Part shown: piece by piece, positions 55,569-62,890 of the stretch
Layout: the number at the start of each line of letters is the position of its first letter
Position numbering within the stretch: position 1 is the first letter of the stretch
NCBI GenBank assembly: GCA_005239435.1
Contig: SZNP01000006.1
Location: 248,001 to 312,000 of the forward strand
Reading direction: 5' to 3'
Origin: Halorussus salinisoli
GTDB taxonomy: Archaea > Halobacteriota > Halobacteria > Halobacteriales > Haladaptataceae
Length of the DNA: 64,000 nt
The notes under the pieces: model-generated
Database searches by the model: none
Told to the model about the DNA's origin: nothing
What the model saw: the letters and a program-made list of their open reading frames with translations, nothing else
Made by a program: the position numbers and the translations under genes

Positions 55569-56177
55569 TCACTGCGGCGGTGGCGACTGCGTCTCTTTTT
55601 CGTCCTGCACGTCGATGGGAATCCCGGCCTCGCTCGTCTCGCCGAATCCGGCACTGAGGACGCGGGTCAGCGCGTCCTCGACGCTCTCGTCGGTCTCCTC
55701 GAACCGACTCGGTTCCACCTCGACGACGAAGCCGGTGGTGATGTTCGGTGCGGTCGGGAGGAAGAGGAGTTCGCGGCCGTCTTCGGTCGTCTTGCCCGTC
55801 TTGAACGCGGTCATACGCATCCCCTCCCAGGTCTCCAGTTTGACCGGGGCCTGTAGGTCGGTCGAGTCCGAGAGCGCCGTCTCGGCCGCCATCTTCGAGG
55901 CGTTGTAGACCACCCGGAGACCCGGGAGTCGATTCATCATGCCGTCGATGCCGCCCTCCACGAGCGACCCGACCGCGGTCCGCATCATGTAGCCGACGCT
56001 GAGGACGAGCATCGTGAACACCACGATAGTCAGGACGACCCTGTACACCGGGTCCGCCACGCCCGGAATCGGAATCCTGGCTATCTGCTTGAACATCCAG
56101 TGAACGATGTAGAGCGTGACGAGTATCGGAAGGAGGACGATGAGGCCGCTGGCCGCATCCCGTTTCCACGAGGACAT
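55569..56177 (-). CDS. DUF502 family membrane protein
   Basis: 202 residues. Two membrane helices (about 10-28 and 45-70) and a cytoplasmic or outer domain with the family's IPGLRVVYNASKM segment and GFVVEVEPSRF near residue 140. The function of the family is unknown; it occurs widely in bacteria and haloarchaea. It starts just before the tandem repeat region next to the proline dehydrogenase end. Confidence 0.87.
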   Translation of the reverse strand: MSSWKRDAASGLIVLLPILVTLYIVHWMFKQIARIPIPGVADPVYRVVLTIVVFTMLVLSVGYMMRTAVGSLVEGGIDGMMNRLPGLRVVYNASKMAAETALSDSTDLQAPVKLETWEGMRMTAFKTGKTTEDGRELLFLPTAPNITTGFVVEVEPSRFEETDESVEDALTRVLSAGFGETSEAGIPIDVQDEKETQSPPPQ

Positions 56178-56265
56178 TTGTCGGGAGTATCCGACCGCAG
56201 GTCCATAAACTAGGTGTTATCCGACGAGCGCTGCCGCGAGCGCGTTTGCGTGGCGGGGGCGAGAA

Positions 56266-56381
56266 CCCTCACCGACCGAGAACGCACGTCCGCCGAAGGC
56301 CCTCACCGACCGAGAACGCACGTCCGCCGAAGGCCCTCACCGACCGAGAACGCACGTCCGCCGAAGGCCCTCACCGACCGA
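56266..56381 (-). repeat. 34-base tandem triplication over the proline dehydrogenase stop
   Basis: Three identical 34-base units at 56266-56299, 56300-56333 and 56334-56367, then 14 more matching bases to 56381. On the minus strand each unit carries the last codons and TGA of the proline dehydrogenase frame (GGTCGGTGA) followed by about 25 bases of downstream sequence. So the gene end plus its downstream sequence has been copied twice, leaving only the first stop in use. Confidence 0.85.
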
Positions 56382-57207
56382 CGACGGCCCGGAGCGCGAA
56401 CAGCAGGTTCTCCTTGCGCTCCATCGCGCGCCGGTAGAAGTACGAGAGCCACTTGTCGCCGTAGGGGACGTACTGCCAGACCTCGTACTCCTCGGCGAGG
56501 TCGTACTGGGCGTCCTCGCGCACGCCCATCAGCATCTGCACCTCGAAGTCGGTGCCGTACTCGTCGTGGAGGTCCTCGGCGTACGAAATCATCTCCGGGT
56601 CGTGGCTTCCGACCGCGATACCCCCGTCGAACTGCTGGAACATGTACTCGAGCTGCTCCTTGTAGGCGGCGTTGACCGCCGACTTCTCCTTGAGTGCGAC
56701 CTCTGCGGGCGGGTCGTAGGCACCCTTGACGAGTCGGACCTTCCCGGGGAGGTCGGCGAGGCGTTCGAGGTCCTCGTCGGTTCGCTTGAGGTTCGCCTGC
56801 ACGCAGACGCCGACCCCGCCTTCGTGTTTTCGGGCGAGTTTCTCGAAGATGTCGAGGGTGGCGTCGGTCGTGTCGTGGTCCTCCATGTCGATCCAGACGA
56901 ACACGTCGTGGTCGGCGGCGTAGTCGGCGATGCGCTCGACGTTCTCGTGGAACACCTCCACCCCCACGTCGAGACCGACCTGCGAGGGCTTGACCGAGAT
57001 GCAGGCGTCGGCGTCCGCGCTCTCGATGTCCTCCACCAGTCGGAGGTACGCCTCGGCGTCCTCGTCGGCGGGTCCGCGGGCGTCGTAGTGTTCGCCCAGG
57101 AGGTTCAGGATGGCCTTCACGTTCCGGTCGTTCAACTCCCGGGCGTGGTCGATGGCTTCGGCCGGTGACTCTCCGGCGACGAACTTGCTCGCGATGGGAG
57201 GTATCAT
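56371..57207 (-). CDS. Proline dehydrogenase
   Basis: FAD enzyme that oxidises proline to pyrroline-5-carboxylate and passes electrons to quinone. 278 residues, the monofunctional TIM-barrel form. VRLVKGAYDPP (near 160), and the C-terminal YGDKWLSYFYRRAMERKEN with both active-site Arg residues are conserved. Its last codons lie in a 34-base tandem triplication. TATA box 57231-57240; it is a single gene. The pyrroline-carboxylate dehydrogenase is not in this window. Confidence 0.93.
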   Translation of the reverse strand: MIPPIASKFVAGESPAEAIDHARELNDRNVKAILNLLGEHYDARGPADEDAEAYLRLVEDIESADADACISVKPSQVGLDVGVEVFHENVERIADYAADHDVFVWIDMEDHDTTDATLDIFEKLARKHEGGVGVCVQANLKRTDEDLERLADLPGKVRLVKGAYDPPAEVALKEKSAVNAAYKEQLEYMFQQFDGGIAVGSHDPEMISYAEDLHDEYGTDFEVQMLMGVREDAQYDLAEEYEVWQYVPYGDKWLSYFYRRAMERKENLLFALRAVVGR

Positions 57208-57580
57208 GGTCGGGTCTTTGCATCCGCCCGTCTTATAAAGTGGGCATCCGAGATACTGTCGGCGGAGCGGTTCGACCGCGAAACCGCGTTTTGGAACGAC
57301 AGGTGCGTGGGCGGGGAGAGCGAAGGGAGGCGGGCGAAAGTGAGAATTGGCTGCTCGAAAGTCGCCACTAGCTGAGTGACTGCCGCCGAAGGTTTAGCTT
57401 AATTCGGAGTGTTCAGGACGCCGACGAGAGATGCGACGGATGCCGTATCTGAGGCGACAAGAGTGCAACGCGGGCGGTAACGGACTTTTTACGACGAAAA
57501 CGGTCGCGGTGGTTTTCCGCGTCGCGCGGCGTAGATGTACCCGCATCGTTCGCGAACCAGCGTTTATTCGAGAGGTTACC
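57208..57580. other. Gap between proline dehydrogenase and the small paralogous pair
   Basis: 373 bases with no convincing gene. It has the proline dehydrogenase promoter at the left, a GATTGGCTC-like word (AATTGGCTGCTC near 57342) and a TATA-like CTTTTTACG near 57485 that may drive the pair. The minus and plus frames in it are Arg-rich and not protein-like. Confidence 0.55.
57231..57240 (-). promoter_or_regulatory. TATA box of the proline dehydrogenase gene
   Basis: CTTTATAAGA on the minus strand lies 24-33 bases before the ATG at 57207, predicting a leaderless transcript. Confidence 0.55.
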
Positions 57581-57946
57581 ATGACAGAGAGTGCTAACTC
57601 GAACATCGTTTCTGACGGAGCGACGGCACTGCAGGACGCAGGTGCCGGAGGAGAGGGGTACATGTTCAACAACCAGTTCCAGCCGGGAGCGCAGTTCGTC
57701 GTCGTCACACCGTCACTCGACTGGGCACCGCAAGGAGCAGGCGAGGGGCAGTTCGGCACCTCGTTCAACACGCGCATCGTCCAGTACGTCGGCGCGGCCA
57801 ACCAGTTCGCCTTCCTGTTCCCGTACGAGGACGCCGAAGTGTCGGAGGGACAGCGATACACGCTCGGCGGCGACTGGGAGGACATCGAGGAGCAGACGGA
57901 CGGCGACGGGGTGAACTTCGTCAACGTCACGTTCAACCCGGCGTAG
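57581..57946 (+). CDS. Small protein without signal peptide, paralogue of the next gene
   Basis: 121 residues, no known function. No signal peptide or membrane helix, so it is probably cytoplasmic. Beta-rich: residues 26-50 read GYMFNNQFQPGAQFVVVTPS then WAPQG, and the rest ends VNFVNVTFNPA. Every main block aligns with the secreted protein of the next gene (MLNSQFSAGARFTV, GWAP, LDTRVINY, EGQTYEFG, VGVQFTP). GAGAGG about 8 bases before the ATG suggests a ribosome site. ATG 57581 is chosen. Confidence 0.7.
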   Translation: MTESANSNIVSDGATALQDAGAGGEGYMFNNQFQPGAQFVVVTPSLDWAPQGAGEGQFGTSFNTRIVQYVGAANQFAFLFPYEDAEVSEGQRYTLGGDWEDIEEQTDGDGVNFVNVTFNPA

Positions 57947-57982
57947 CGTCGCAGAACGACTTCGGCCACTACGACACACATC

Positions 57983-58528
57983 ATGACAGACGACACGAAC
58001 ACGCTCGAACGACTCATCGGGGAATCGTCGAGACGAACGTTCATGAAGGGGAGCGCCCTCGCCTCCGGCGGACTGGCGCTGAGCCTTTCCGGGTTCGGCG
58101 GCGTCGCGGCTCAGGACGGCGACGCCACTCGGGGCGTGATGCTCAACAGCCAGTTCTCCGCCGGTGCGCGTTTCACCGTCGCTTCCGACGCTCTCGGCTG
58201 GGCACCCGTCCAGACCGACGCGCAGGGCAACCAACTCGACACGCGGGTGATCAACTATCGGTACTCGCAGGGTGCGTACGCGATGTTGTTCGTCCCGCAG
58301 AACGCTAACTTACAGGAGGGCCAGACGTACGAGTTCGGGACGGGAACGCAGGGGTTCGACGTCGACGTGGACGGTCTCGACGAGGACCTCGTGTTCGACG
58401 ACGAGGCGGAACTGGGACTGGTCGGCGTGCAGTTCACTCCGGTCCAGCAGGCGACGACCCAGGGCGGCAATCAGACCGCGGGGAACCAGACGGCGACGAA
58501 CCAGACGGCGGGCGACGACGGAACCTGA
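57983..58528 (+). CDS. Tat-exported small protein, paralogue of the preceding gene
   Basis: 181 residues. Twin-Arg signal (SSRRTFMKGSALASGG, Arg17-Arg18), probable cleavage after AAQ near residue 43, with no lipobox Cys, so the protein may be released. The mature domain (about 50-150) is a beta-rich paralogue of the protein encoded 36 bases upstream. The C terminus is Gln/Asn/Thr-rich with four NQT sites in a row, likely N-glycosylated. Function unknown. Almost surely co-transcribed with the first paralogue. Confidence 0.78.
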   Translation: MTDDTNTLERLIGESSRRTFMKGSALASGGLALSLSGFGGVAAQDGDATRGVMLNSQFSAGARFTVASDALGWAPVQTDAQGNQLDTRVINYRYSQGAYAMLFVPQNANLQEGQTYEFGTGTQGFDVDVDGLDEDLVFDDEAELGLVGVQFTPVQQATTQGGNQTAGNQTATNQTAGDDGT

Positions 58529-58576
58529 CTAGTCCGGGTCGATCCGCGTCCGAAAGCTCGTTTTTTCGAAGCCGTC

Positions 58577-59089
58577 TCAACCCGGGCCGTATCGGAACGC
58601 GAGCGTCTGAGCGACGAATCCCGCGACCAGTAGCACAGCGTTCCGAACCGGAGCCCCCAGCGGAACGACCTCGACGGAGAGCTTTCGGTCGAAGACCGGC
58701 CAGAACGGACTCACCGGTTGCGTGCCGGGGAGCAGAACGAGGACGTCGGCGACGACGTGACTGGCGACGCCGAGAAACGCGCCAGCGGTGGCCCACGTGA
58801 ACACCTGCTTCGGGGTCAAGTTCGACCAGCGAGACGTCGCCGACGAGGCGACGTACGCCCAGAAGGCCGCGGCACCGACCGCCCCGACCGCGATTCCGGC
58901 GACGACCGCGAACAGGAACGTGTGCGTCACTCCGTGGTGAGTCACGACCGGGAGGTGTTTGTCGAGGTCCGGGAGGACGGCGGTGAGCAGGACGAACGAC
59001 GAGAACACCGTTCCGGTCTTCCGACCCAGGAAGAACGCGAACGGGGCGGCGAGTATCAGCGCGACGCCGTAGTGGCCGGTGGGGTACAT
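58577..59089 (-). CDS. YdjM/DUF457-type membrane metal-dependent hydrolase
   Basis: 170 residues with four or five membrane helices. The family motif of His and Asp: GHYGVALI at the N terminus, LPDLDKHLP, HHGVTHTFLFA and GVASHVVADVLVLLPGTQP. These inner-membrane proteins are predicted hydrolases with unknown substrate. Convergent with the secreted protein gene by 48 bases. Start at 59089 (MYPTGHYGV). Confidence 0.87.
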   Translation of the reverse strand: MYPTGHYGVALILAAPFAFFLGRKTGTVFSSFVLLTAVLPDLDKHLPVVTHHGVTHTFLFAVVAGIAVGAVGAAAFWAYVASSATSRWSNLTPKQVFTWATAGAFLGVASHVVADVLVLLPGTQPVSPFWPVFDRKLSVEVVPLGAPVRNAVLLVAGFVAQTLAFRYGPG

Positions 59090-59149
59090 AGCGCGAACGA
59101 CTCGCCACGGGCTACGCCACAGAGAGGGGTAACAGTTGTCGCCGGCGGG

Positions 59150-59377
59150 TCAAGAGGAGCGCAGGACGCCGAGTCGATGGTACCCCCACGCCATCAGTCC
59201 GAGTCCCGCGACGACCCCGATTCCGAGGACGACGACGGGGAGCGTTCGTCCGGGTAGCGGCCCGTGAAGCGGGTCGAAGGCCAACTGCCAGAGGCAGTAG
59301 GCGAAGACGGTCGTTCCCACGAGGACTGCCATCGGTTCGAGTTCCCGAACCACGGGTTCGGTACGCGACCGACGCAC
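59150..59377 (-). CDS. Small two-helix membrane protein
   Basis: 75 residues, function unknown. Two hydrophobic helices (about 17-35 and 45-65) joined by DPLHGPLPGRTL; the N terminus has two Arg pairs. It lies 60 bases upstream of the membrane hydrolase gene on the same strand and may share its transcript. Divergent from carS. Confidence 0.65.
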   Translation of the reverse strand: MRRSRTEPVVRELEPMAVLVGTTVFAYCLWQLAFDPLHGPLPGRTLPVVVLGIGVVAGLGLMAWGYHRLGVLRSS

Positions 59378-59447
59378 CTAATACTTCGACACTCCGAGCG
59401 AGAGCGAATCTCCGGTTCTTAAGGGTCGTCGGTTCGCGTGTCGTCAC

Positions 59448-59993
59448 ATGGGTGTCTACGAGATAGTCGTAATCGCGTTGTGGGCGATGTTGCCCGCGTA
59501 CGTCCCGAACAACGCCGCGGTGCTGGCGGGCGGCGGTCGGCCCATCGACGGCGGGCGGACGTGGAACGGGCGACGACTCCTCGGCGACGGCAAGACGTGG
59601 CGGGGCACCGCGGTCGGCATCCTCGTTGGCGCGGCGCTGGCGCTGGCGCTCAACGCCGTCGAACCGACCGCTTCGGACCTGTTCGGGGTCGGCCTGCCGA
59701 CGTTCCCGCTCGCGGTGATGGTCGCGCTCCCCACGGGCGCCATGGCCGGCGACATCGCGGCCTCGTTTCTGAAGCGCCGGACCGGTCGCCAGCGCGGCGC
59801 GGCGTTCCCCGGACTCGACCAACTCGACTTCGTCGTCTTCTCGCTGCTGCTGGCGTTTCTGGCCGACCCCAACTGGTTCGGCGACGTGTTCACCGTGCCG
59901 GTGCTGGTGGCCGTCGTCGTGGCGACGCCGCTCCTGCATCTGGTGACGAACGGCATCGCCTACGCCCTCGGGTTGAAAGACGAGCCCTGGTGA
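59448..59993 (+). CDS. carS: CDP-archaeol synthase
   Basis: Adds CTP to digeranylgeranylglyceryl phosphate to make the CDP-activated archaeal lipid precursor. 181 residues with five membrane helices. The cytoplasmic DGKTWRG motif near residue 47, and GDIAASFLKRRTGRQRGAAFPGLDQLDF, are the hallmark of CarS. TATA-like GGTTCTTAAGG lies about 25-35 bases before the ATG. Downstream palindromes may end its transcript. Confidence 0.94.
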   Translation: MGVYEIVVIALWAMLPAYVPNNAAVLAGGGRPIDGGRTWNGRRLLGDGKTWRGTAVGILVGAALALALNAVEPTASDLFGVGLPTFPLAVMVALPTGAMAGDIAASFLKRRTGRQRGAAFPGLDQLDFVVFSLLLAFLADPNWFGDVFTVPVLVAVVVATPLLHLVTNGIAYALGLKDEPW

Positions 59994-60010
59994 ACAGCGA
60001 CCGTTTTCTT

Positions 60011-60205
60011 GCGAGCGCAGTCGCCGTCGGCGACTGCGCTCGCTATGAGGCTCGACCGAAAAGCCGTCGTCACCCCCTCAGCCTCGCGCCGACGGCGCGA
60101 GGCCGAGAGGGTTCCTCGGCCGGCGCGTTCGCTCGCTGCGTCCTCGGCGCAAAGCGCCGAAGGCTCGGAGGACCTCCGGCGCTCGTTCGCTCGCGGTGAA
60201 CTGCT
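60011..60205. repeat. Palindromic array after carS
   Basis: Three strong hairpins: 60011-60043 (perfect 15-bp stem, loop GTC), 60081-60103 (10-bp stem, loop GAC) and 60144-60160 (7-bp stem, loop AAA, with an outer TCCTC/GAGGA). The same style as the array inserted in hutG: GC-rich stems with three-base loops, built from GCGAG/CGCTC words. The first hairpin is 18 bases after the carS stop and could end its message. Confidence 0.7.
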
Positions 60206-60319
60206 GTAGCGAACCCTGACCGCACCACTAAATAGCACTGTAGCGAGGATTAATGAGTTTCTGCCTGTGTCTAAGGGATATATTTGTTTTCTAAAGAAAT
60301 GTATAGTCATGCGAGAAAC

Positions 60320-60332
60320 GCGACCGGGTCGC
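60320..60332 (-). terminator. Hairpin abutting the DoxX stop
   Basis: GCGACC-G-GGTCGC, perfect 6-bp arms; on the minus strand it directly follows the stop codon of the DoxX gene and precedes GTTTCTC and AT-rich sequence. A plausible terminator or 3-prime end stabiliser. Confidence 0.4.
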
Positions 60333-60743
60333 TCAGGTGCCGAGCGCGAACGGCCACGACCCGCCGCTGACCGCCAGCAGAACCAGCGCACCGCCGACCA
60401 GCGCGACGTTCTTCAGGAAGTCGGTCATCTCCTGCTGTTGCCGTTCGGGGTCCTCGACCGACCAGAAGTCGTGGAACATCGGCGTCGCGACGACGAGGAA
60501 CGCGACGAGCGCGGCCGCGCCGACGAGCGGAAACACTCCGAGGACGATGGACGCGCCGCCGAGAACGAGCAGGCCGCCCGAGGCGTACACCGAGAGCGTG
60601 GGGGCAGGCGCACCCTTCGCCTCGGCGTAGCCCGCCATCTGGTCGGCTTGCAGGAAGTGGTTGAGGCCCATGAACGCGAGGACGCCGCCGAACAGCACCC
60701 GACCGACCAGAAACGCGACGGAACTGATAGTTTCGACCGCCAT
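60333..60743 (-). CDS. DoxX family membrane protein, redox-stress linked
   Basis: 136 residues with four membrane helices (about 8-28, 50-68, 72-92, 112-130). The FLVGRVLFGGVLAFMGLNHF opening is typical of DoxX. In bacteria such proteins (for example CatD) are controlled by DUF24/HxlR-type thiol sensors, and here an HxlR gene is divergent 139 bases away. ATG 60743 is chosen; the upstream extension is polar and crosses the promoter. Confidence 0.87.
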   Translation of the reverse strand: MAVETISSVAFLVGRVLFGGVLAFMGLNHFLQADQMAGYAEAKGAPAPTLSVYASGGLLVLGGASIVLGVFPLVGAAALVAFLVVATPMFHDFWSVEDPERQQQEMTDFLKNVALVGGALVLLAVSGGSWPFALGT

Positions 60744-60846
60744 CAGGCAGTCACCCCCGCGAGAAGGGTAATCGTCGCACGACTCCGCACTGGAGCTTCG
60801 ATAGTTGGTTTCATCACGTAACCTACTTCGCATCGGAACCTATTTG

Positions 60847-60865
60847 TGTATTTGGCGACAATACA
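60847..60865. promoter_or_regulatory. Operator palindrome between DoxX and HxlR genes
   Basis: TGTATT-TGGCGAC-AATACA: perfect 6-base arms with a 7-base spacer, centred 27 bases before the HxlR ATG, so it overlaps the expected TATA region of that gene. This is the form expected of a dimer-binding HxlR site; autoregulation and control of DoxX are likely. Confidence 0.6.
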
Positions 60866-60882
60866 GTCAGTAGCTATCACCA

Positions 60883-61242
60883 ATGTCGTCAATCCATTCG
60901 GAGCCTGACACTGTCGAGGAAAAGAACTCCGGCGCGTGCCCGGTTGTCGAGGCCATCGAAGAAATCGGCTCGCAGTGGCGACTCGTCGTCCTCCACGACC
61001 TGTACGACAGCGACGAGAAGCGATTCAACGAACTCGAACGCTCGACCGGCGCGAGTTCCCGGACGCTCTCGCGCGTCCTCGACGACCTCGAAGAGGCCGG
61101 TCTCGTGAACCGGCGAGTCGAGGACAGACCCATCGCCACTTACTACAGTCTGACCGAGAAGAGCCGCGAGTTGTGCCCCGTCTTCGAGGAGCTCCAGACG
61201 TGGGCCGACGCGTGGCTCGACGTGGAGACGGCCGACGACTGA
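60883..61242 (+). CDS. HxlR-family (DUF24) winged-helix regulator
   Basis: 119 residues. Cys19 in SGACPVVEAIEEIG is the conserved redox Cys of the family; the winged helix follows (KRFNELERSTGASSRTLSRVLDDLEEAGLV then the wing VNRRVEDRPIATYY). Haloferax OxsR, a thiol-based regulator of oxidant response, belongs to this group. It likely senses oxidants or quinones and controls the divergent DoxX gene and itself. Confidence 0.9.
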   Translation: MSSIHSEPDTVEEKNSGACPVVEAIEEIGSQWRLVVLHDLYDSDEKRFNELERSTGASSRTLSRVLDDLEEAGLVNRRVEDRPIATYYSLTEKSRELCPVFEELQTWADAWLDVETADD

Positions 61243-61350
61243 CCTGCGCGTTCGACCGACCGACGCCAGACCGACACCTGCCCCGCGACGTCCGACCGGC
61301 CCGCACCAAACGAAACGGCTTATCACTCCCGCCGTCCCGACTCTTCGACA

Positions 61351-61893
61351 ATGACGAACGACGAACTCATCGCGGCGCTCCGGGAGGCAGAGGCGGTCGA
61401 GTACGGCGAGTTCGAGCTCTCCCACGGCGGCACCAGCGACTACTACGTGGACAAGTACCTCTTCGAGACCGACCCGGACTGCCTCGAACTCATCGCGGAG
61501 GCGTTCGCCGAGCGGTTAGAACGTGGCGACGGGCACGCAAGCGAGACGAAACTCGCGGGTGTGGCGCTCGGCGGGGTCCCGCTCGTGGCAGTCACCAGCG
61601 TCGAGACCGGGAACCCCTACGTCATCGCGCGCAAGCAGAAGAAAGAGTACGGCACGGCCAACCTCGTCGAAGGCAGACTGGACGAGGGCGAGGAGGTCGT
61701 CGTCCTCGAAGACATCGCCACGACCGGCCAGAGCGCCGCCGACGCCGTGGAAGCCCTGCGCGACGCGGGCGCGACCGTGAACCGCGTCCTCGTCGTGGTA
61801 GACCGCGAAGAGGGCGCGGCCGAGAACCTGGCGGAGTACGACGTGGAACTCGAATCGCTGTTGACCGCGACCGAACTGCTCGACGCCGAGTAG
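61351..61893 (+). CDS. pyrE: Orotate phosphoribosyltransferase
   Basis: Makes orotidine monophosphate from orotate and PRPP in pyrimidine synthesis. 180 residues. The PRPP motif [16 protein letters not shown] is at about residue 117; [12 protein letters not shown] is the flexible loop with the catalytic Lys. The N-terminal [10 protein letters not shown] segment matches PyrE proper. Followed, after 127 bases, by a second PRTase-type gene (GfcR-like). Confidence 0.94.
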   Translation: MTNDELIAALREAEAVEYGEFELSHGGTSDYYVDKYLFETDPDCLELIAEAFAERLERGDGHASETKLAGVALGGVPLVAVTSVETGNPYVIARKQKKEYGTANLVEGRLDEGEEVVVLEDIATTGQSAADAVEALRDAGATVNRVLVVVDREEGAAENLAEYDVELESLLTATELLDAE

Positions 61894-61917
61894 TCGGGTT
61901 ACGCGACCGGGAGTGCC

Positions 61918-61953
61918 CACGATTACGCAACGAGGCACGTCCACGATTGCGCA
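61918..61953 (+). repeat. Direct repeat before the GfcR-like gene
   Basis: CCACGATTRCGCA occurs at 61918-61930 and 61941-61953, 23 bases apart, between pyrE and the next ATG at 62021. A spacing near two helical turns suits a protein-binding site. Sequence only. Confidence 0.4.
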
Positions 61954-62020
61954 CTTCTGCCGAAATCCCCTCACCCGGCTATCGAGATATTCAAGTTCGT
62001 GGGGTACATCGGACGGGGAT

Positions 62021-62737
62021 ATGAACCGAGCAGAGAAGGCGACCCTCCAGTTGCAGGCGGTCGCCGTCCTCCGAATGCTGAAGGAGACCCGGACGTACGA
62101 CGAACTCGCCGAGGTTACGGGTCTCCCGGCGGGCGACCTGAACCGCTACGTCAACGGACACGTCCTGCCGAGCGTCGACCGAGCGAGAGACATCGTGGGC
62201 GGCGTCGGCCGCGACGAACTGGCCGCCGAACTGGAGGCCCGGATTCGGGTGGACGACGAGGGGTACGTGGACAACTCCGGCGTGGTCTTCGACCAGTCGT
62301 TCCTCGACCTCGTGGCACCCGTCGCGGCCGAGGCCTTCGACTTCGACCGACCCGACGTGGTGCTGACCGCGGCCACCGACGGCATCACCCTCGGCGCGGC
62401 GATGGCGGGATACTTCGACGCCCGCGTCGCCTACGCCAAGAAGTCCAAGGAGACCGCGGTCGAGGAGTTCATCGAGTCGCGCCAGCGCCTCCAGTCGGGC
62501 ATCGAACTCACCTACTACCTGCCCGCCTCGGCCATCGGTTCGGGCGAGACCGTCCTCGTCGTGGACGACCTCATCCGGTCGGGCGAGACCCAAGAACTCC
62601 TGCTCGACATCGTGGACCGGGCCGACGCCACGGTCAGCGGCGTGTTCGCGCTCATCGCCGCCGGAGACGAGGGTCTGGACCGCGCGAAGGGCCGAACCGA
62701 CGCTCCGGTCGGGGCGCTGACGACGTACGAGCAGTGA
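62021..62737 (+). CDS. gfcR: GfcR-like transcriptional regulator (HTH plus PRTase domain)
   Basis: 238 residues. Residues 1-70 are a helix-turn-helix (TYDELAEVTGLPAGDLNRYVNG); residues 75-238 are a type I phosphoribosyltransferase domain with VLVVDDLIRSGE at about 177. In Haloferax volcanii the homologue GfcR activates sugar-degradation genes. Its PRTase domain senses rather than catalyses. A TATA-like TATTCAAG lies about 30 bases before the ATG. Not a second PyrE: the HTH and the loop differ. Confidence 0.88.
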   Translation: MNRAEKATLQLQAVAVLRMLKETRTYDELAEVTGLPAGDLNRYVNGHVLPSVDRARDIVGGVGRDELAAELEARIRVDDEGYVDNSGVVFDQSFLDLVAPVAAEAFDFDRPDVVLTAATDGITLGAAMAGYFDARVAYAKKSKETAVEEFIESRQRLQSGIELTYYLPASAIGSGETVLVVDDLIRSGETQELLLDIVDRADATVSGVFALIAAGDEGLDRAKGRTDAPVGALTTYEQ

Positions 62738-62890
62738 CCGCCGGTTTCGGCGTCGGTGATACGCACGTCTATGCAATCTTTTCGTTCTTCTACCGTTGTT
62801 ACCGAGGAATCAATGCATATTTGTGCACCAATGCCGAGTTTCGATGAGAATCCTTAAGTACGCTTTCGAGAGTATGCCCAGTCGTGCAAC

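Larger units (their letters stand above)
60001..60332. other. Gap after carS with palindromic array and AT-rich stretch
   Basis: 332 bases without a gene. The left two thirds (60011-60205) is a set of GC-rich hairpins; the right third, about 60220-60319, is AT-rich with several TATA-like words (GATATATTTG, AAATGTATAG). A hairpin at 60320-60332 abuts the DoxX stop. No small frame looks coding. Confidence 0.65.

Noticed and set aside
56214..56437. A CRISPR-like array
   Set aside because: The units are directly adjacent with no spacers, only three copies, and each contains a gene end; it is a simple tandem duplication.
61351..62737. Two orotate phosphoribosyltransferases in a row
   Set aside because: The second has an N-terminal helix-turn-helix and GfcR-type layout, so it is a regulator, not a second PyrE.
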